In this document: one piece after another, positions 1-12,383 of the stretch | Numbering within the stretch: the first letter of the stretch is position 1 | Layout: the number at the start of each line of letters is the position of its first letter | NCBI GenBank assembly: GCA_032717465.1 | Contig: CM064690.1 | Span: 11,232,593 to 11,296,592 of the forward strand | DNA: 64,000 bases | Direction of reading: 5' to 3' | Origin: Coenobita brevimanus | Lineage: Eukaryota; Arthropoda; Malacostraca; Decapoda; Coenobitidae | The notes under the pieces: generated by a model | Database searches by the model: none | The model's input: only the letters and a program-made list of their open reading frames with translations | What the model was told of the DNA's origin: nothing | Translations under genes and position numbers: made by a program

Positions 1-766
1 TTTGTATGATCCTAATGTACAGTATGCTGCATGTTTGTTCACGATTTGCCACGTGGCTTCCATAGTGACCAGGCTTGCGTGTTCTACCTCACTCCCCCCT
101 TCTCCCCTTATAGTAGAGTAGGTCGTTCTTTCTGTTGTTCAGAGCAGGATTGTCAACTCTTTGTCCTCTATGCCTTCATTGCGCATCCTTCTTACAAGTT
201 GAATCAAGCTCTGCCGGCCCCTATATAATGAGCTCAGTCTCTGCATTAGTTGCCACTTAAATCTACTCTTCATTCTGTTCACATCTCTGTCCTCCCCTGT
301 ACAGTATATTATTATTTTTGTGAGTGCTCAGGAAGTCTCCAGCCATCTAGCTGCTGTATAATTTGAGTATAAGTGTTATTACCATTTTTCTTGTACTGTA
401 TAGCCTAAGGCGTTAATTCGTAAGCCTGGCAAAGTTTTTATGATTCATATTGGTTCCATACTGTCAGCTAGTATTAGTAATATTTTGTATCTGTAATAAT
501 ATTATATCTTGCCTTACCTCAGCATTATCCGGTTTTCTCATTTTATCAGGGCTGACATAGATAAATTTGCTTTTGCTAATTTCGTGTTAATAGAGGCTAT
601 TGCAGTTAACCATATATGTAACCTGTTTTGCCATTACATTATCCTTATGAGTCCTGAATGTTTAGTTGTTAGTTTGAGCATTAAACTATAACTTGTAATT
701 TTACGAGTACCTAAGTCTTTTGTTTTGATCCTGGAACTTTGCGGGACAGTAGTGATTTTAGTATTC
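1..766. other. Unassigned AT-rich sequence, left edge
   Basis: No coding exon, RNA gene or recognisable repeat was found. The host methyltransferase runs right to left, so this is either its intron after the 2.9 kb exon or its 3' flank. I looked for a terminal methyltransferase exon on the minus strand and did not find one. Confidence 0.5.
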
Positions 767-2255
767 TCACTTCATATCCTCATTTGTCAGTCTGTCTCTC
801 CATGTGACTCCACAGGCTCCTCTAAAATAACTCATTTCCACTGCTCTCACTCTTGACTTGTGTCCCTCCAACAACGTCCAAGCTTCACTTCCATACGTTA
901 GAGTTGGTATCAGAATACTGTCATGTAATAACTTATTCACTTCCTTGCTAACTTCCCAGTTTCTTGTCACTGCCTTCAAGGAGCCAGCAATCTTTCTTCC
1001 TTGTTGTACCCTTTCAAGCACTTCACCCTCCAAACTTCCATCCTTATTCATCACACTCCCCAAGTACTTAAACGTACTCACATCTTCCATTTACTCATCA
1101 TCCACCCTTACTGTACATTCACTAACTTCACTAACTTCACCTCTCTCAGAGACCATAACTTTACTCTTCCCTACATTCACCTTTAGATTCGGTTTCTTAC
1201 ACACTCTCCCAAACTCATCCACCAAGCCTTGCAGCTCCCCTTCGTCTTCACTTAACAACACAGTATCATCTGCAAACAAAAGTACAGGGAGTTTCCAAAC
1301 ATTGCCCTCTCTCATTAAGGCCACTCCAACATCCACTGCCCTGCCTTGTATCTCTTTAATAACCCCATCCATATACAGATTGAACAACAAATGGAGACAT
1401 GACAAATCCCTATTTCAACCCAACCTTCAAATAGAAAAACTCACTCAGTTCACCATCCACACGCACTACAGCCTTAGCACCCCCATACATACTCTTCACA
1501 GCATTCAACAACTTTCCATCTACTCCATATATTCTTAATACTTTCCACAATCCTTGCCTATCCACCCTGTCATATGCTTTCTCCAAATCCATGAAGGCTG
1601 CATACAACTTCTTTCCTTTCTCTAGAAACTTTTCCACTAAAGCTCTAAGAATGACTATCTGATTTACACAACCTCTTCCCTTTCTAAAGCCTCCCTCTTC
1701 TTTTCCAACTAATTCCTCTGTTATTTCCCTAACTCTGTCAATAACTATCCTACCGTATACTTTTCCTTTTACACTAAGAAGACAAATGCCCCTATGATTA
1801 CCACACACTTCTGTTTCCCCTTTCCCTTTGCACAAGGGAAAAATTATGCCTGACTTTCAATTCTCCGGGACTCTACCTTCCTCCCAGGCCAATCTGCACA
1901 TCTTCCACCTCCATTCTACTACTATCTCTCCCTCGTGCTTCAGCATTTCACCACACACTCCATCAATTCCTGGGGCTTTCCCTGTTTTTACTTTAGTCAT
2001 TGCTTCCACAACTTCCATCCTACTGATTTCCTCCTGTCTTCTCACCCTCCTTCTTCCAGCCATTTCCCAGCCACTTACACTCGCATTACTTTCATTCTCT
2101 ATATTCAACAATTCATTAAAGTATTCTCTCCATCTGCTCACTTTTTCTCCCTTCTCAACTAGTAATCCACCATTTTTATCTTTCACTCCCCTACTAATTT
2201 CATTGCCGCCCTATCTGACTCTCCTTACCTCTTTCCAGAACATTTTCTTACATTC
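767..2255 (-). pseudogene. RTE-like LINE, family A, broken reverse transcriptase copy
   Basis: This is a reverse transcriptase fragment of a non-LTR retrotransposon, split over several minus-strand frames (roughly 2186-1857, 1835-1410, 1405-1091 and 1090-767). Visible motifs in order are the fingers region (GKAPGIDGVCGEML), GGFRKGRGC, the palm A motif FMDLEKAYDRVDRQG, the catalytic FADDTVLLS, and the C-terminal YGSEAWTLLEGHKSRVRAVEMS typical of RTE-type elements. It lacks an endonuclease and the 3' end, and its 5' side abuts a (TA)n array. It is closely related to the copy at 50565-51754, which is open across the same region. Frame breaks and truncation make it dead. The RTE assignment is inferred from the C-terminal block and from the tetranucleotide tail of the sister copy. 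Confidence 0.85.
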
Positions 2256-2262
2256 CCTCCAC

Positions 2263-2263
<1 letters not shown>

Positions 2264-2341
<78 letters not shown>
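2264..2341. repeat. (TA)n microsatellite
   Basis: About 39 TA units, directly abutting the 5'-truncated end of the family A LINE. Confidence 0.98.
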
Positions 2342-2342
<1 letters not shown>

Positions 2343-2826
2343 CTATGCATGCAATCTGGAGGTAACAAGAATGAAGATATTCGTCAGTGTACTAAAGGGA
2401 TTAAATTGATGTCCTTCAGTGTTGGACTTTTTCTTCTGAGAGTATAGTTTGGTACATAAATGATTTATTTCTCTGTATTTTATATCGAGGCACTACGGAA
2501 TGTATTTCGAGACCCACAGATACTCTCAACATAATCCAACAATTTTTGGTAATACTTTATAAAACAGGAGTAGCATTACTGGAATGGTATTATTATCCAT
2601 TACTTTAACGATACGCAAATGTTTGAATTTGCTCTGCTATTAAACTGCATCCACTGCACACATAGGGGCATGTCCACCATTTTTTCCCTAATGCATCATA
2701 GCAAAGAATATCATCTAAGAACAGGGAAGTACACTAATTCCCTTCTTATACAAAAATAGTAGCCTACAGAGAAAATCAGTAAGCTGAAGAAGTGAAATTA
2801 CGCGGTATTATTGTTCTCTGCTGTAC

Positions 2827-2973
2827 CTTTGTTTGGCAGAGTTCAAGACCTTGTCAGTATGCTGATGACCATACTTGTTCCTGGCTTCCTGACACATTGC
2901 ACTGGAGAGGTAATAGTCCATGAGCGCTTCCACGGTCTCCTCCCTCTCCACCTGGAATTTACCTTCTGCTTTC
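2827..2973 (-). CDS. SAM methyltransferase, C-terminal exon (exon 6)
   Basis: A minus-strand exon encoding about 41-49 residues of the C-terminal part of the methyltransferase. The certain part reads from VEREETVEALMDYYLSS to HTDKVLNSAKQ without stops. In this family the catalytic fold is followed by a region of the form 'R-E-x-T-(V/I)...YLSS', which this matches. The donor is AAAG|GTACAG, ending after 2 bases of a codon at 2827. Two acceptors are possible. TTCCAG|GTGGAG at 2951 is phase 0. CCCCAG|GAAAGC at 2973 has a better pyrimidine tract and would add KAEGKFQ. The phase-0 choice agrees with the phase of the exon-5-like block at 21869. The following exon was not found, so the gene's 3' end is probably outside the window. 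Confidence 0.72.
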
Positions 2974-4023
2974 CTGGGGAATAGATATGATATAGGTGGC
3001 TCTTAGTAGAAATGCAGCTGTACCGACTTAACTTTATCCTGGACCCCCCCAAAAAAAAAAAAAAAAAAAAAAATGCTCTCTCTCCAACCCGAAGGCTGAA
3101 CTGTAACAAGAGATTAATTTTAGAGTACAGTACGGTGTTAGTCAAGAAGTGCAATGGGATGGACGTTGAGCCTTTTTCTCAGCCGGTGAGCTGCTGAAAA
3201 GACGCTGCAGAAAGACTAAAATCTCAACCAGGTAAACAAAACTGAGTAATGCAAGTTCTCTTCGGCAGTTTGTCCTGATTAACATCGTTGAATGAGGATG
3301 ATGTAAGTTTTAATGAATTGCTGCTGCTAGACGTCTTTCTTCAAAATACAAAAGGCCCGATATTCTAAGTTGTTTTTTAAGATTATCAAAGACTTGGTTC
3401 AAAGTGACTGCCTCAGTTGAACAAGGTCGTCGGGAGAAATCGATTGAACTAAAGGGTCAGACACCATGAAGCACTTAGCTGCTTTGCTTATCTCAGTAAC
3501 TTAGGTCTTTGAACCTATGGTGGAGTGCTGACTTACCCTTATGGGATGCAAGACCACTGTATAGCCTATCCAGGTTACCACAGTTACCTCTTCAACTAAA
3601 GTTCACTTCCTCACCGACTGATTCTTCCCCTGTCCCCCTCCTTCCTTCTGACTTGGTGGTAGTAATCCCAACATTTTGGAGCTTACTTTCCTTGTCTGTT
3701 CACCACCTCCCTAGGTGTTACCTTACGTACCCATTTTACCAACAACCTACATAGGGTAGATGGGTAAGAGAATCTAGTTGCGCCACATCATCTCTCACTC
3801 AGTTATACCATCACTGTCGCAATTACTCTCTGAATGACGTACTTATTCCACCTTACCAATCATCATCCCAAAATCTCTCCATCACTACCACAAGCACTTC
3901 AGTGCTGAATGTGTTAAAGGGATACAGTTTGATTGGTACATGAAGCTTCGTACCACTTTCTTAGCGATGTAATGTGCATTTGCACCTGAAAATTTTCTCA
4001 TATTTTGATTACATCACCGTAAC

Positions 4024-4025
<2 letters not shown>

Positions 4026-4085
<60 letters not shown>
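4026..4085. repeat. (TA)n microsatellite
   Basis: About 30 TA units. Confidence 0.98.
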
Positions 4086-4088
<3 letters not shown>

Positions 4089-4299
4089 CTACACTGCCCC
4101 ATGAGGAGCGTAGGGGCCCGGGGCTAGGCAGTTGGTCCTGACATTTAAGATGAGAGTGACCAGCCTCACTCATCCCTGAGTGGCAGTACATGAGCAATCA
4201 ACCTCCAATCATCCCTTGGATATAAACCTTCACCGGCTCAGTCCAACTGAAGCGCAATAATTACCCACTAGACAACCAGGCGCCAAAATTTGGTTATAT

Positions 4300-4380
4300 G
4301 GTTACCACCCAACGTAGTAAATGGTTTCCTGGTGTACAGGAAACCATTTGGCTTGTCACTCAGTGTAGCGTCACCCACAG
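4300..4380. repeat. Dispersed repeat fragment, copy 1
   Basis: This segment resembles 6763-6840: both carry ACCCAA, then AAATG, TACAGGA, CCATTTGG and TTGTC in the same order and spacing. It is a short dispersed repeat of unknown type. Translated on the minus strand, the two copies give the similar strings LSDKPNG and LTDNPNG, but I see no supported gene. Confidence 0.45.
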
Positions 4381-4576
4381 GCAGAAGGAAGAGGAAAGAA
4401 TGAAGGAAAGAAAGACAGAAGAGTGAGTGTAAAGTTACCCATAGGCAGAAGGACAAGGAAAGAATGAAGGAAAGGAACAGACGAGAATGGAAGGAAAGAA
4501 GGATGGAAGAGAGGAAAGGGCAGACACCCGACAGCAGCACTACATCGAGTGAGTGGATGGTGAGCCCTCCCAGCTA

Positions 4577-4578
<2 letters not shown>

Positions 4579-4658
<80 letters not shown>
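4579..4658. repeat. (TA)n microsatellite
   Basis: About 40 TA units. Confidence 0.98.
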
Positions 4659-4661
<3 letters not shown>

Positions 4662-4984
4662 GTTTTTCAACAGTTATTCAATGAACATTCGTGATTATTT
4701 GTTCTTGGAGAAATTTACCATGGATGACAACGGAAGGGAAGTTTTTACCTCCCTGAGCCCCCATTTAATTTGCCATCTCTTATCGCATCGTATCACTGAC
4801 TATCGTGACATTCATCATTAGCCTTCGTTAAATCATTCTGTCCGTTATATACTGGCTCGCCACAGCCACACAAGACCTGGGCAAGGCTAAAGAGCTGAGA
4901 CGCTTAAGACAAGTTGCCTGTCACTCACACTGCGCGGTGTTTTCAAACCATTTTTTTTTTTTTTTTTCATTATGGGCCATATGC

Positions 4985-6760
4985 ACTTGGGAGCAACTTA
5001 CCTGACTCATCGACGGGCATTCATTTGATGGATCAGCAGTTGTGGCTGATGAGGTGTATGCAGTGATTAATAAGCGTGGTAGACAGAGAGGAATAAAGTG
5101 TCTATTGGAGATAGGTAAGAAGGCATGGATGAATGAAACTATGCCAGCAGAGTGGAAAAAGGCTATGATTGTACTCATGTACAGAAATAAAAGTGAGTGA
5201 AGTAAGTGCAAGAATTATCTTGGCATAAGTTTACTGAGTTTTTTAGGGAAGGTATATGGAAGAATAATATAGAAAAAGTAAGAAAGTTAACAGGAGTCCT
5301 AGTGAGTGTTGAATAGGGTGGCTTTAGGAGTGGCAGAGGATATGTGGATCAAATACCTGTAGTGAGACAGTTAGGGGAGAAGGCTTGTGAGAAGGACTAC
5401 TAGGTGTTTATGGCATTTATGGATCCGGAAAAAGTATACGACAAAGTAGACAGAGAGGGATTGTAGAAGGTTTTCTCATGTATGTTGTAGATGGTAAGCT
5501 ACTAGGTGTCGTCAAGAGTTTTTATGATGGTAGTGAGTCGTGTGGAAGGGTAAATGGTCATCTAAGTGAATAGTTCACGATCAATGTGGGCGTGCGAAAG
5601 GCTGTGTGATGTCCCCATGGTCGTTCAATATATATATGGATGGGGTGATGAGAGAAGTAAAAGCACGGGTACTGGAGAGACGAATGGCGCTGGTCATGAA
5701 TGGTTGATGGACGGAATACGAGCATCTCAAATTTGTTGTATGTTTATGATGCAGTGCTACTTGCAAATACCGGACAAGAACTTGGCAGACTAGTGCAGAG
5801 TTTTGCTGAAGTCTGTGAACGTCGTGCCTTGAGAGTACGGTACAAAAGAGTAAAGTGACGGTAATCGAGAGAGAAGGTGACTCCCAGTGTGATGTTACAG
5901 TGAATGGAAAGAGACAGGAATTGGTGAGAGAGTTCAAATACCTGGGTACAGTGATAGAAAAGAGGAAAATGTTCAAAAGAAGTGGAAACTAGAGTGACAC
6001 AAGGAAGGAAAGTCGCTGGTGCTATGAAGGCCTTGATAAGAAACAGAGGCTTGAGTGTTGCAGATGCGCGAGGCTTACATGAAGAAGTGTTAGTGCCAGC
6101 ATTAACATATGGGTGTGAGACTATGGTGTGGCATGAAAATGAAAAGTCAAGAGTGAGAATAGTGGAGATGGGATTGCTGTGGAATGTATGTGGACTACAG
6201 AGTGTGGGTAGGATACGAAATAATATGATTCGTGAAAGGTAATGAGTGAGGGAGTCAGTGGTCTCCAGAATCGAAGAGAGTGTACTGAGATGATATTGTC
6301 ATGTGGAGAGAATGGATGAAAATAGAGTGGTGAAAATGGTATATCTGAGTTAATTTGAAGGAGGGAGGAGGCGAGGTAGGCCAAGGAGAAGTTGAAGGGA
6401 TATAGTGGATGAGTGTGTAAAGAAGAGAGGTATGGATGTGGGTGAGGCTAGGGAACTGAGAAGAGATTGAGCTGGCTGCATGAATGTTGTGAGAAGTGCA
6501 TGATCAGGGATTTGGCACTATTTTTTAACGTGGCAGCGTTCAGATTGACTCTATCGGATATGTTTATGTGGAGCTACAGAATGTGGTGAAAGTTTTTTGT
6601 TGTATTAGATAGAGCCAGGATTCCAGGGGCTTGAATGATGAGTGAACGGAAGCGTGGCCCATTTTACTGGGCAAATTTGAGCCGTCTCGACGCTGCTACT
6701 CCTCACCTTGCCCTAGGGTGAGAGAGGAGGTCCGGATGATGATGATGATGATGATGATGA
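4985..6760 (+). pseudogene. RTE-like LINE, family B, degenerate copy with (GAT)n tail
   Basis: A heavily broken plus-strand reverse transcriptase. Recognisable pieces are the fingers region near 5140-5260 (EWKKAMIVLMY, LLGKVYGRI-like), the palm A region near 5400-5460, and an open C-terminal stretch at 5982-6242 (VTQGRKVAGAMKALIRNRGLS, LTYGCETMVWHENEKSRVR). A 3' untranslated region of about 500 bp follows and ends in a (GAT)n tail at 6735-6760. A tandem-repeat tail rather than poly(A) is typical of RTE-clade LINEs. The same 3' UTR and tail occur in reverse at 57782-58890. The left boundary is approximate. Confidence 0.78.
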
Positions 6761-6762
6761 AT

Positions 6763-6840
6763 ACCCAATGCAATAAATGATGTTCTACAGGATGGGGATC
6801 CATTTGGATTGTCTGTTAGTGTAAAATCACTTATGGTCAC
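6763..6840. repeat. Dispersed repeat fragment, copy 2
   Basis: Related to 4300-4380 and placed directly after the family B LINE tail. An A-rich run follows at 6879-6902. Identity unknown. Confidence 0.4.
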
Positions 6841-6902
6841 GTCTACGTCATGTGAATGGATTTTTGGTGCCTCTGTTAAAAAAAAAAAAAAAAAAAAAAA
6901 AA

Positions 6903-7840
6903 GCAGAAGGCATTCAGTTCGAACTATCAATAGAATGCCCACTGAAATCAGCGAGCCACACACTCCTTCACTCGCCATTTAGCCATTCAGATTATTGGCT
7001 TCACTTTTTAGGCAAACCCACTGCTGCACGTACTGGTATCGACTAAAGTGAAAAATCCGTTTGACTGAGTGGTGCAATGAATGTCCAGCTAAAAGAAGAT
7101 AATTGAACCAGTGTCAAAATATCTCTCAATATATTTTGATACTGAACTTGACTGCTAATTAAATTTATATAAACCTATGAGTAATTCATACAACACTGTA
7201 GTAGTTTTTTGCCTCAGCAGTATCAGTTGTGTTATAAACGAAGCTAGCTACTGTGTAGGGGCTATGGTTATAAGACACCCATTGGAATGCTCGTGCCCTG
7301 TGGGCAGCACAGTATTTTAACCATTTACCCTCGCATTCTCCTATCAGCACCTACCCGTCTACCTACCTAATCCCCACTAACTCACCTGATCGTCACCTGT
7401 TCTTGGTAGAGGTCGGGCACTTCGGTGCAGTCATTTAGAAGGTGGTGAAAAGTTTGGAACCAAATTTCCTTCCAGGAGTCCCATAACTGTAACATTAATC
7501 ATAATCATCATTATCTTCATTAGTACCATCACTCATCATCACTCTCAGTGACTGTAGGCTAAAACAACGACATGTGCTATTTTTCTCTGAGATACTGGTC
7601 GGAATAAAAATAATGTAAGCTTGCAAATAAAGAAAAATTTTCCATGAGAGTACCAGTATAACAGTTCAAAAAAACTGATGTGCAGTGAAACTTGGAAGAT
7701 ATTTGGGGGACAGGAATGAAGACTATGAGGTTTTGAAACACATTACATCACTATTGCCTGTGGAGTGATGCGGCAAAGTAGATGGAGAAATTAATGGAGT
7801 CATGGTTACTCAGTTGTGGAGAGAAATATATAGATATAAT
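6903..7840. other. Unassigned intron sequence
   Basis: No exon, RNA or recognisable element was seen. Confidence 0.4.
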
Positions 7841-7844
7841 ATTT

Positions 7845-7975
7845 TAATAATTAAGCACTTTGCGGTGGTGTGACCATGTGGAGAAAAGGGAGAATGAGAG
7901 GCTAACTAGGAAAGAGTTTGTGAGTGAGGTGGCTGGGAGAATGAAGAAAAGGAGACAGTGAGGTGCAAGGATAAG
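7845..7975 (+). pseudogene. RTE-like LINE scrap
   Basis: A short plus-strand remnant reads approximately WCDHVEKRENERLT and KEFVSEVAG. This corresponds to the C-terminal RWFGHVERM/GERLTKRVYVSEV block of family A. The rest of the element is missing. Confidence 0.55.
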
Positions 7976-8409
7976 GTGTCAATTCTCCCGGTAGAGAACG
8001 GCGATATCCAGGTATGTTGTGCCAAAGAGAATGTGAACTATAGAAGCAAAAGGTTGGGACAAAATATGAAGAAACTTTTCACAGGGGTGGCCCTCAGAAC
8101 TGGTGTTAATTTAGTATCCTCTCATGAGCTCAGTTTGTTTTGTAACTCGTCTAACTGTACTGTGCGACATATGAATATTCTGGAGGGGTCACACTGGCAC
8201 GTCAAAGATTTCCTTTTTGTATGTTTTTCATATACTGAATTGTTGATACCAGTATTCAGATTAATAATTACCCTTACTAATATTCCTAAGCATTGCTCAT
8301 CCTAACGTTTTCATCTGCATGATTGAATACAAGTACCAATGAAAGAAAGACATTCGAGAGCCGAATGCTAATCGCCAGCCAGAATATGCTATTGGCCAAA
8401 TTACAAGCT

Positions 8410-8545
8410 CGGCCCCCCCCTGGGGGGGGAGGGCGGGGAGCGGCGCCCATCCCTGGGCGGGCCGGGGGCGCCATCCTTGGGGAGGCCGGAGGTGGGGCCA
8501 CCTCAATGAGGGCCGGGGAGCCGAGCCTCACCCCAGGGGAAGGGG
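8410..8545 (+). other. GC-rich island with G-runs
   Basis: About 135 bases, very rich in G and C, inside AT-rich DNA. It opens with a C-run followed immediately by a G-run, which can fold back, and continues with many GGG/GGGG tracts on the plus strand. It has G-quadruplex potential. No gene was identified. Confidence 0.6.
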
Positions 8546-8559
8546 CAGGAGGATTTTGG

Positions 8560-8960
8560 CCATACTTGATACTCTGAAGGTTTCATATTGACGGCTTAAG
8601 TCGTTCATGAGACATAATGGTGCTAAAGGCTGGCGATAAAAACTAGTTGACCTTTGGCAGCCATTTTAGTGACCTTGATCTCGACCACGACTGCCATTCT
8701 CGAACTCGATTTTGACCATTTCTTTGGATCCCCTGAAGATTTCATGTTGATAGCTCAAGCCGTTCATGAGATATAATGGTGCTAAATGTGGGTTATGAAA
8801 ACAGTTTGTCCTTTGGCAGCCATTTTGCTGACTTTGGCCTTGACCCAGAGTCCCCATTTTCGAACTCGCTGAAGATTTGGCCATATTTTGATACCTTGAA
8901 GGTTTCGTATTGATAGTTCAAGCCGATCATGAAATATAATTGGAACACTCCCCCCACCCA
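8560..8960 (+). repeat. Degenerate tandem repeat, unit about 150 bp
   Basis: About two and a half copies of a unit containing 'CTGAAGGTTTCATATTGA', 'CAAGCCGTTCATGAGA', 'TAATGGTGCTAAA' and 'CTTTGGCAGCCATTTT'. These blocks recur near 8575, 8735 and 8900. The copies are diverged by substitutions and small indels. It may be part of a non-autonomous mobile element. Confidence 0.75.
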
Positions 8961-8980
8961 CACACACAGAGGCGGGCAAA

Positions 8981-10619
8981 AACTTTAACGTTCCACCTTG
9001 GTAAAGGTGGGCGATAATAATCCTCTGATTTTATTGTAAACTTGTAAAAAACAAGGCAACATTTTTGGAGGTTTCCTCTCACCCACCACACCTTTGGCCA
9101 TTTCCTCTTCTTTCATGCGAACCAGTAGCGTGTCTGTTAGGCAATCATCAACACTCCTCAGGTTGCAATAGAATGTTTTCATTTGGCAAGCATTCTAACA
9201 TAGGGTGAATAGCTCTACACTATAAAACTGTAATGGGAAATAGTTTAAAGACACAAGATCAGAGCCTGGATATACCAACGCACCTGAGGCGCTAGATCTC
9301 TCTAAGGTGCTGTAGGCAGTGACTTTGATGCCTCAAACCCATGCACAGAACGTTTAGGCAACCATCTGGCTCTGAATTTAAGGCCCTGATTTGAGAAAGG
9401 TGATGAGTTACCGTAGCCGAATGAATGCATGTTAAGCGAAAATCTAGTGAACTTAGCATCTCTCTTCAAACATTTTACAGGGACACATGAGTGTATTGGA
9501 AGTACTGCAACCAGATACGTTGTATCATAGTTATTATGTAGTGGAATGCTTATGAGCCAGTAGGCCCACAAAAATGTGGTACATATATGATACCTGCTCG
9601 ATACCAACCCACGCCAAGCCGTGAGTGCAAAGGGTATATTCGCTTTACCTGATAAAAATATACAGAGTGAAATATTACTCTGAAGACCCTAATATTGTAG
9701 CCTAAATATATTCGTTATAAATATACTGCTTTAAGTTGGTACTTAATTTCCTTATTTCAATGTATCCATTGTTACACCTAGTGTTCAGAGCGATCTCCTT
9801 CAGTGTTTAAAGGTAACTGAAGCCCGTGTTCCTAACTAGCGAGTTTTCTCTGTAACACATCCATTGGGAAGGCAGCATTCTCTCCAATAGTGCTTTCTTT
9901 TTGCTAGTTAAATGTGCAAGGCTTGTTCTAAAATCCTTTTCTCTTAACTCGTGGCATGCAGCTTACCCATTTCAGTCCACTCTGGGGACATGTGAACTAC
10001 CTCAAGTGACCGAGATTTCTAACAATGTACCACGAGCTCGTAGGTGCAGCGTCACACAGTCTTTATGAGATAATAGGATTACTGTCATCTCCCATCTCTA
10101 CTTCCTAAATTGAGCCCAGAATCAAAGTAACAGTAGCTACTATTAACGAAATTCATTTACTTCCTGATCCATTTACTATGGTGTTAGCACTAAGGGAGGG
10201 TTCAAGTTTTTATTGGAAAACAACGTACTAATGATAAAATCTAATGCAGGGCCAACAGCGACTTAGGCTATAGAGGGAAAGATTAAATAAATCCCCCAGA
10301 TCAGCACGTTACTCTGAAGTTATGGCTTATTGGGGTAACTGGCAGCTCACTGAGGATTTGACAGGAGTGTGACACACTCATGCAGTTGCTGGTCTCCCTC
10401 CAGTTAAGTAGTTTCTGACCTCAGTAACTATAACTGTTGTCATCTGAGCTAAAATAATTCATGGGTAGGGGCTAGTATGTGCATTTTTGTTCTCGCTTTC
10501 TGTATTTAAGATCATGTAAGGGACAACCTACTGTACAGACAAGGTGTAATGGAAAGGAAAGAGCTATACTATTGGCAGCAAAGTCTTTTCGTCTCTCCTG
10601 CTTGTCTTGCCCAGGAGCT
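8981..10619. other. Unassigned intron sequence
   Basis: Between methyltransferase exons 4 and 6. Minus-strand open frames at 8985-9182 and 9302-9607 show no recognised domain, splice pattern or match to the missing part of the methyltransferase. Nothing else was recognised. Confidence 0.4.
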
Positions 10620-12383
10620 TTAACCCCTTAACCTTGGGGCTTCACTTTCATGACGCTTAAAAGCAAGGGATCATACCGCGGGGCGTCGCTTTTGTGATTC
10701 TGTGTTATTTTGAATTCACCCGGGCTTCCAAGTGGGGGCTTGTATCATCTATCAGTACTGCCAATGTCCAACACTAGTCAGCACTCCTAATCTCATCTGT
10801 ACTCCCATCCATTGTTGACAATTTAGCCATTTCTCCCCATTCTTGACTCCCCTCCCTACCCCCCCTCCATTACCCTGGAATCTTCCTGGAAATCTTCCCT
10901 GGAATTTTTCACTGATTTCATCCATTGAAATAAGCCCTATGCCCTATTCTTATACCAAATAATATATACAAGAAAGAAATAAGGTAAGTGAGAGTGCCAT
11001 ACACCTGGAATTGGCTAATTATCACCTGACAACACCTCACGTGCACTCGTTTGCTAATTTTCGCTGTTTATTTCCCCTTGAAATATGCCGTATAATCTAT
11101 TTTCGTAATAAATATACATGTAAGGGAAGGGAGAAGCCTAAGTGATATTCACATTCACCTGGAACTACCTAATTTATAATGTATTGTCTAGATTTCCTGC
11201 CAATCATTTCACTTCTATATATAGCTGTTTCAAGAGGCTAACATTGGTAGTAATGAATTTCCCTAGGTAGGCCACCACCCCGGCCCACCCTTATCAGTTC
11301 ACTCTCATCTTCTAACGTGGAGGTACGTCAGTTCACTCTTGCTAGCTTCAGGGACTTTTCACCCCCATGCAAAGGGCCCTGTGACCTTTACCCCCTACTA
11401 AACCTCGTATGGAAAGAGGTAAAGGGCTGACAATTGATAAAAGAGTGACTACGATCTTTCTATTGAGTAAAACAGTGCAAGTGGAATTGTAAATAATGTG
11501 TAAATAATGTGTAAACAGCAAGTGAAAGTAATGAATGTAAATATACGTGAACAGTGGAAAATAGTTTTATAAGTTACTTCAAGTGACAGTGCATAACACA
11601 GTGTAAATATAATAGAAATGTAAATAACGTTAATAAAATAGAGAACGTAAATAGAAATGTAAATGAGTAGTATTATAAGAATACGAGTATATACCCTAGG
11701 AGTAATGAAAGTGAAAGTTTCACTCTAGCATGTCTGAATACTATGAGTTATGAGAGTGAAGCTGAAAGTGACATTCACTCTCAATGCTAGTATACAGGAT
11801 GAGAAAGTGAATGCTACGTATTTTACTGAAAGAAATTGAATCCCTACAGTGACAATAAACTAATACTACTGAAGGAAACTTATGGATAAAGACTGTACAT
11901 ATATATATAAGTGTTATATAGTAATAGAAATATAAAGTGTGAGGAGTTTTATGAATAATAAATGATAGAGTACCAAGAGCGAACTAGCGCAAGTGCGATG
12001 GTCAGACGCGCTCGTAATTTTCATTGCTTTCACAGTGGGTTTTTTTTTGGAGTATGGATCCCAAACTACTTGAAAATCATAGAGTAGTGTTTATAGTGTT
12101 AATATCTGGCTGTGGTAATCATATTACGGGTTGTCGGGCAATGTAAAGTGGAGACTTCGTTACCTAACTTCAGAGGTCTCCACAAGTCCTACGGTAACAG
12201 ACGAAGGCTCAACAAACATTCCAGGAGAAAGCTGAAGGTATGTGCCATAAGCATATATAATTTTAATATTCTAGGACTAATAACTGATTTTTGGCAAATA
12301 TTTTTTTTAGAGTCTGTCGGAGCCCGAATAACCCTGCGGCACACGCAAAACATTGGTAAACATGCCCGAGGTGTAGGGGTTAA
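10620..12383. mobile_element. piggyBac-like non-autonomous element P1
   Basis: Bounded by TTAA at 10620-10623 and 12380-12383, with terminal inverted repeats. The left end reads TTAACCCCTTAACCTTGGGG and the right end, reversed, reads TTAACCCCTACACCTCGGGC (16 of 20 identical). TTAA duplications and CCC-starting termini are hallmarks of piggyBac elements, and the same type of end bounds a real piggyBac transposase fragment at the right edge of the window. The interior is AT-rich and shows no transposase. Confidence 0.6.

Larger units (their letters stand above)
2974..4985. other. Intron sequence with simple repeats
   Basis: Lies in the intron between methyltransferase exons 4 and 6. It contains an A23 run (3051-3073), two (TA)n arrays and a T tract near 4950. 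No exon or complete mobile element was recognised. The segment between the two (TA)n arrays carries a purine-rich block repeated about 60 bp apart (around 4377 and 4440). Confidence 0.5.

Noticed and set aside
6703..6978. His-rich protein with eight histidines
   Set aside because: Antisense translation of the (GAT)n tail of a LINE and an A run.
7958..8305. 115-codon plus-strand frame as a gene
   Set aside because: No domain or splice context; it begins inside a LINE scrap.
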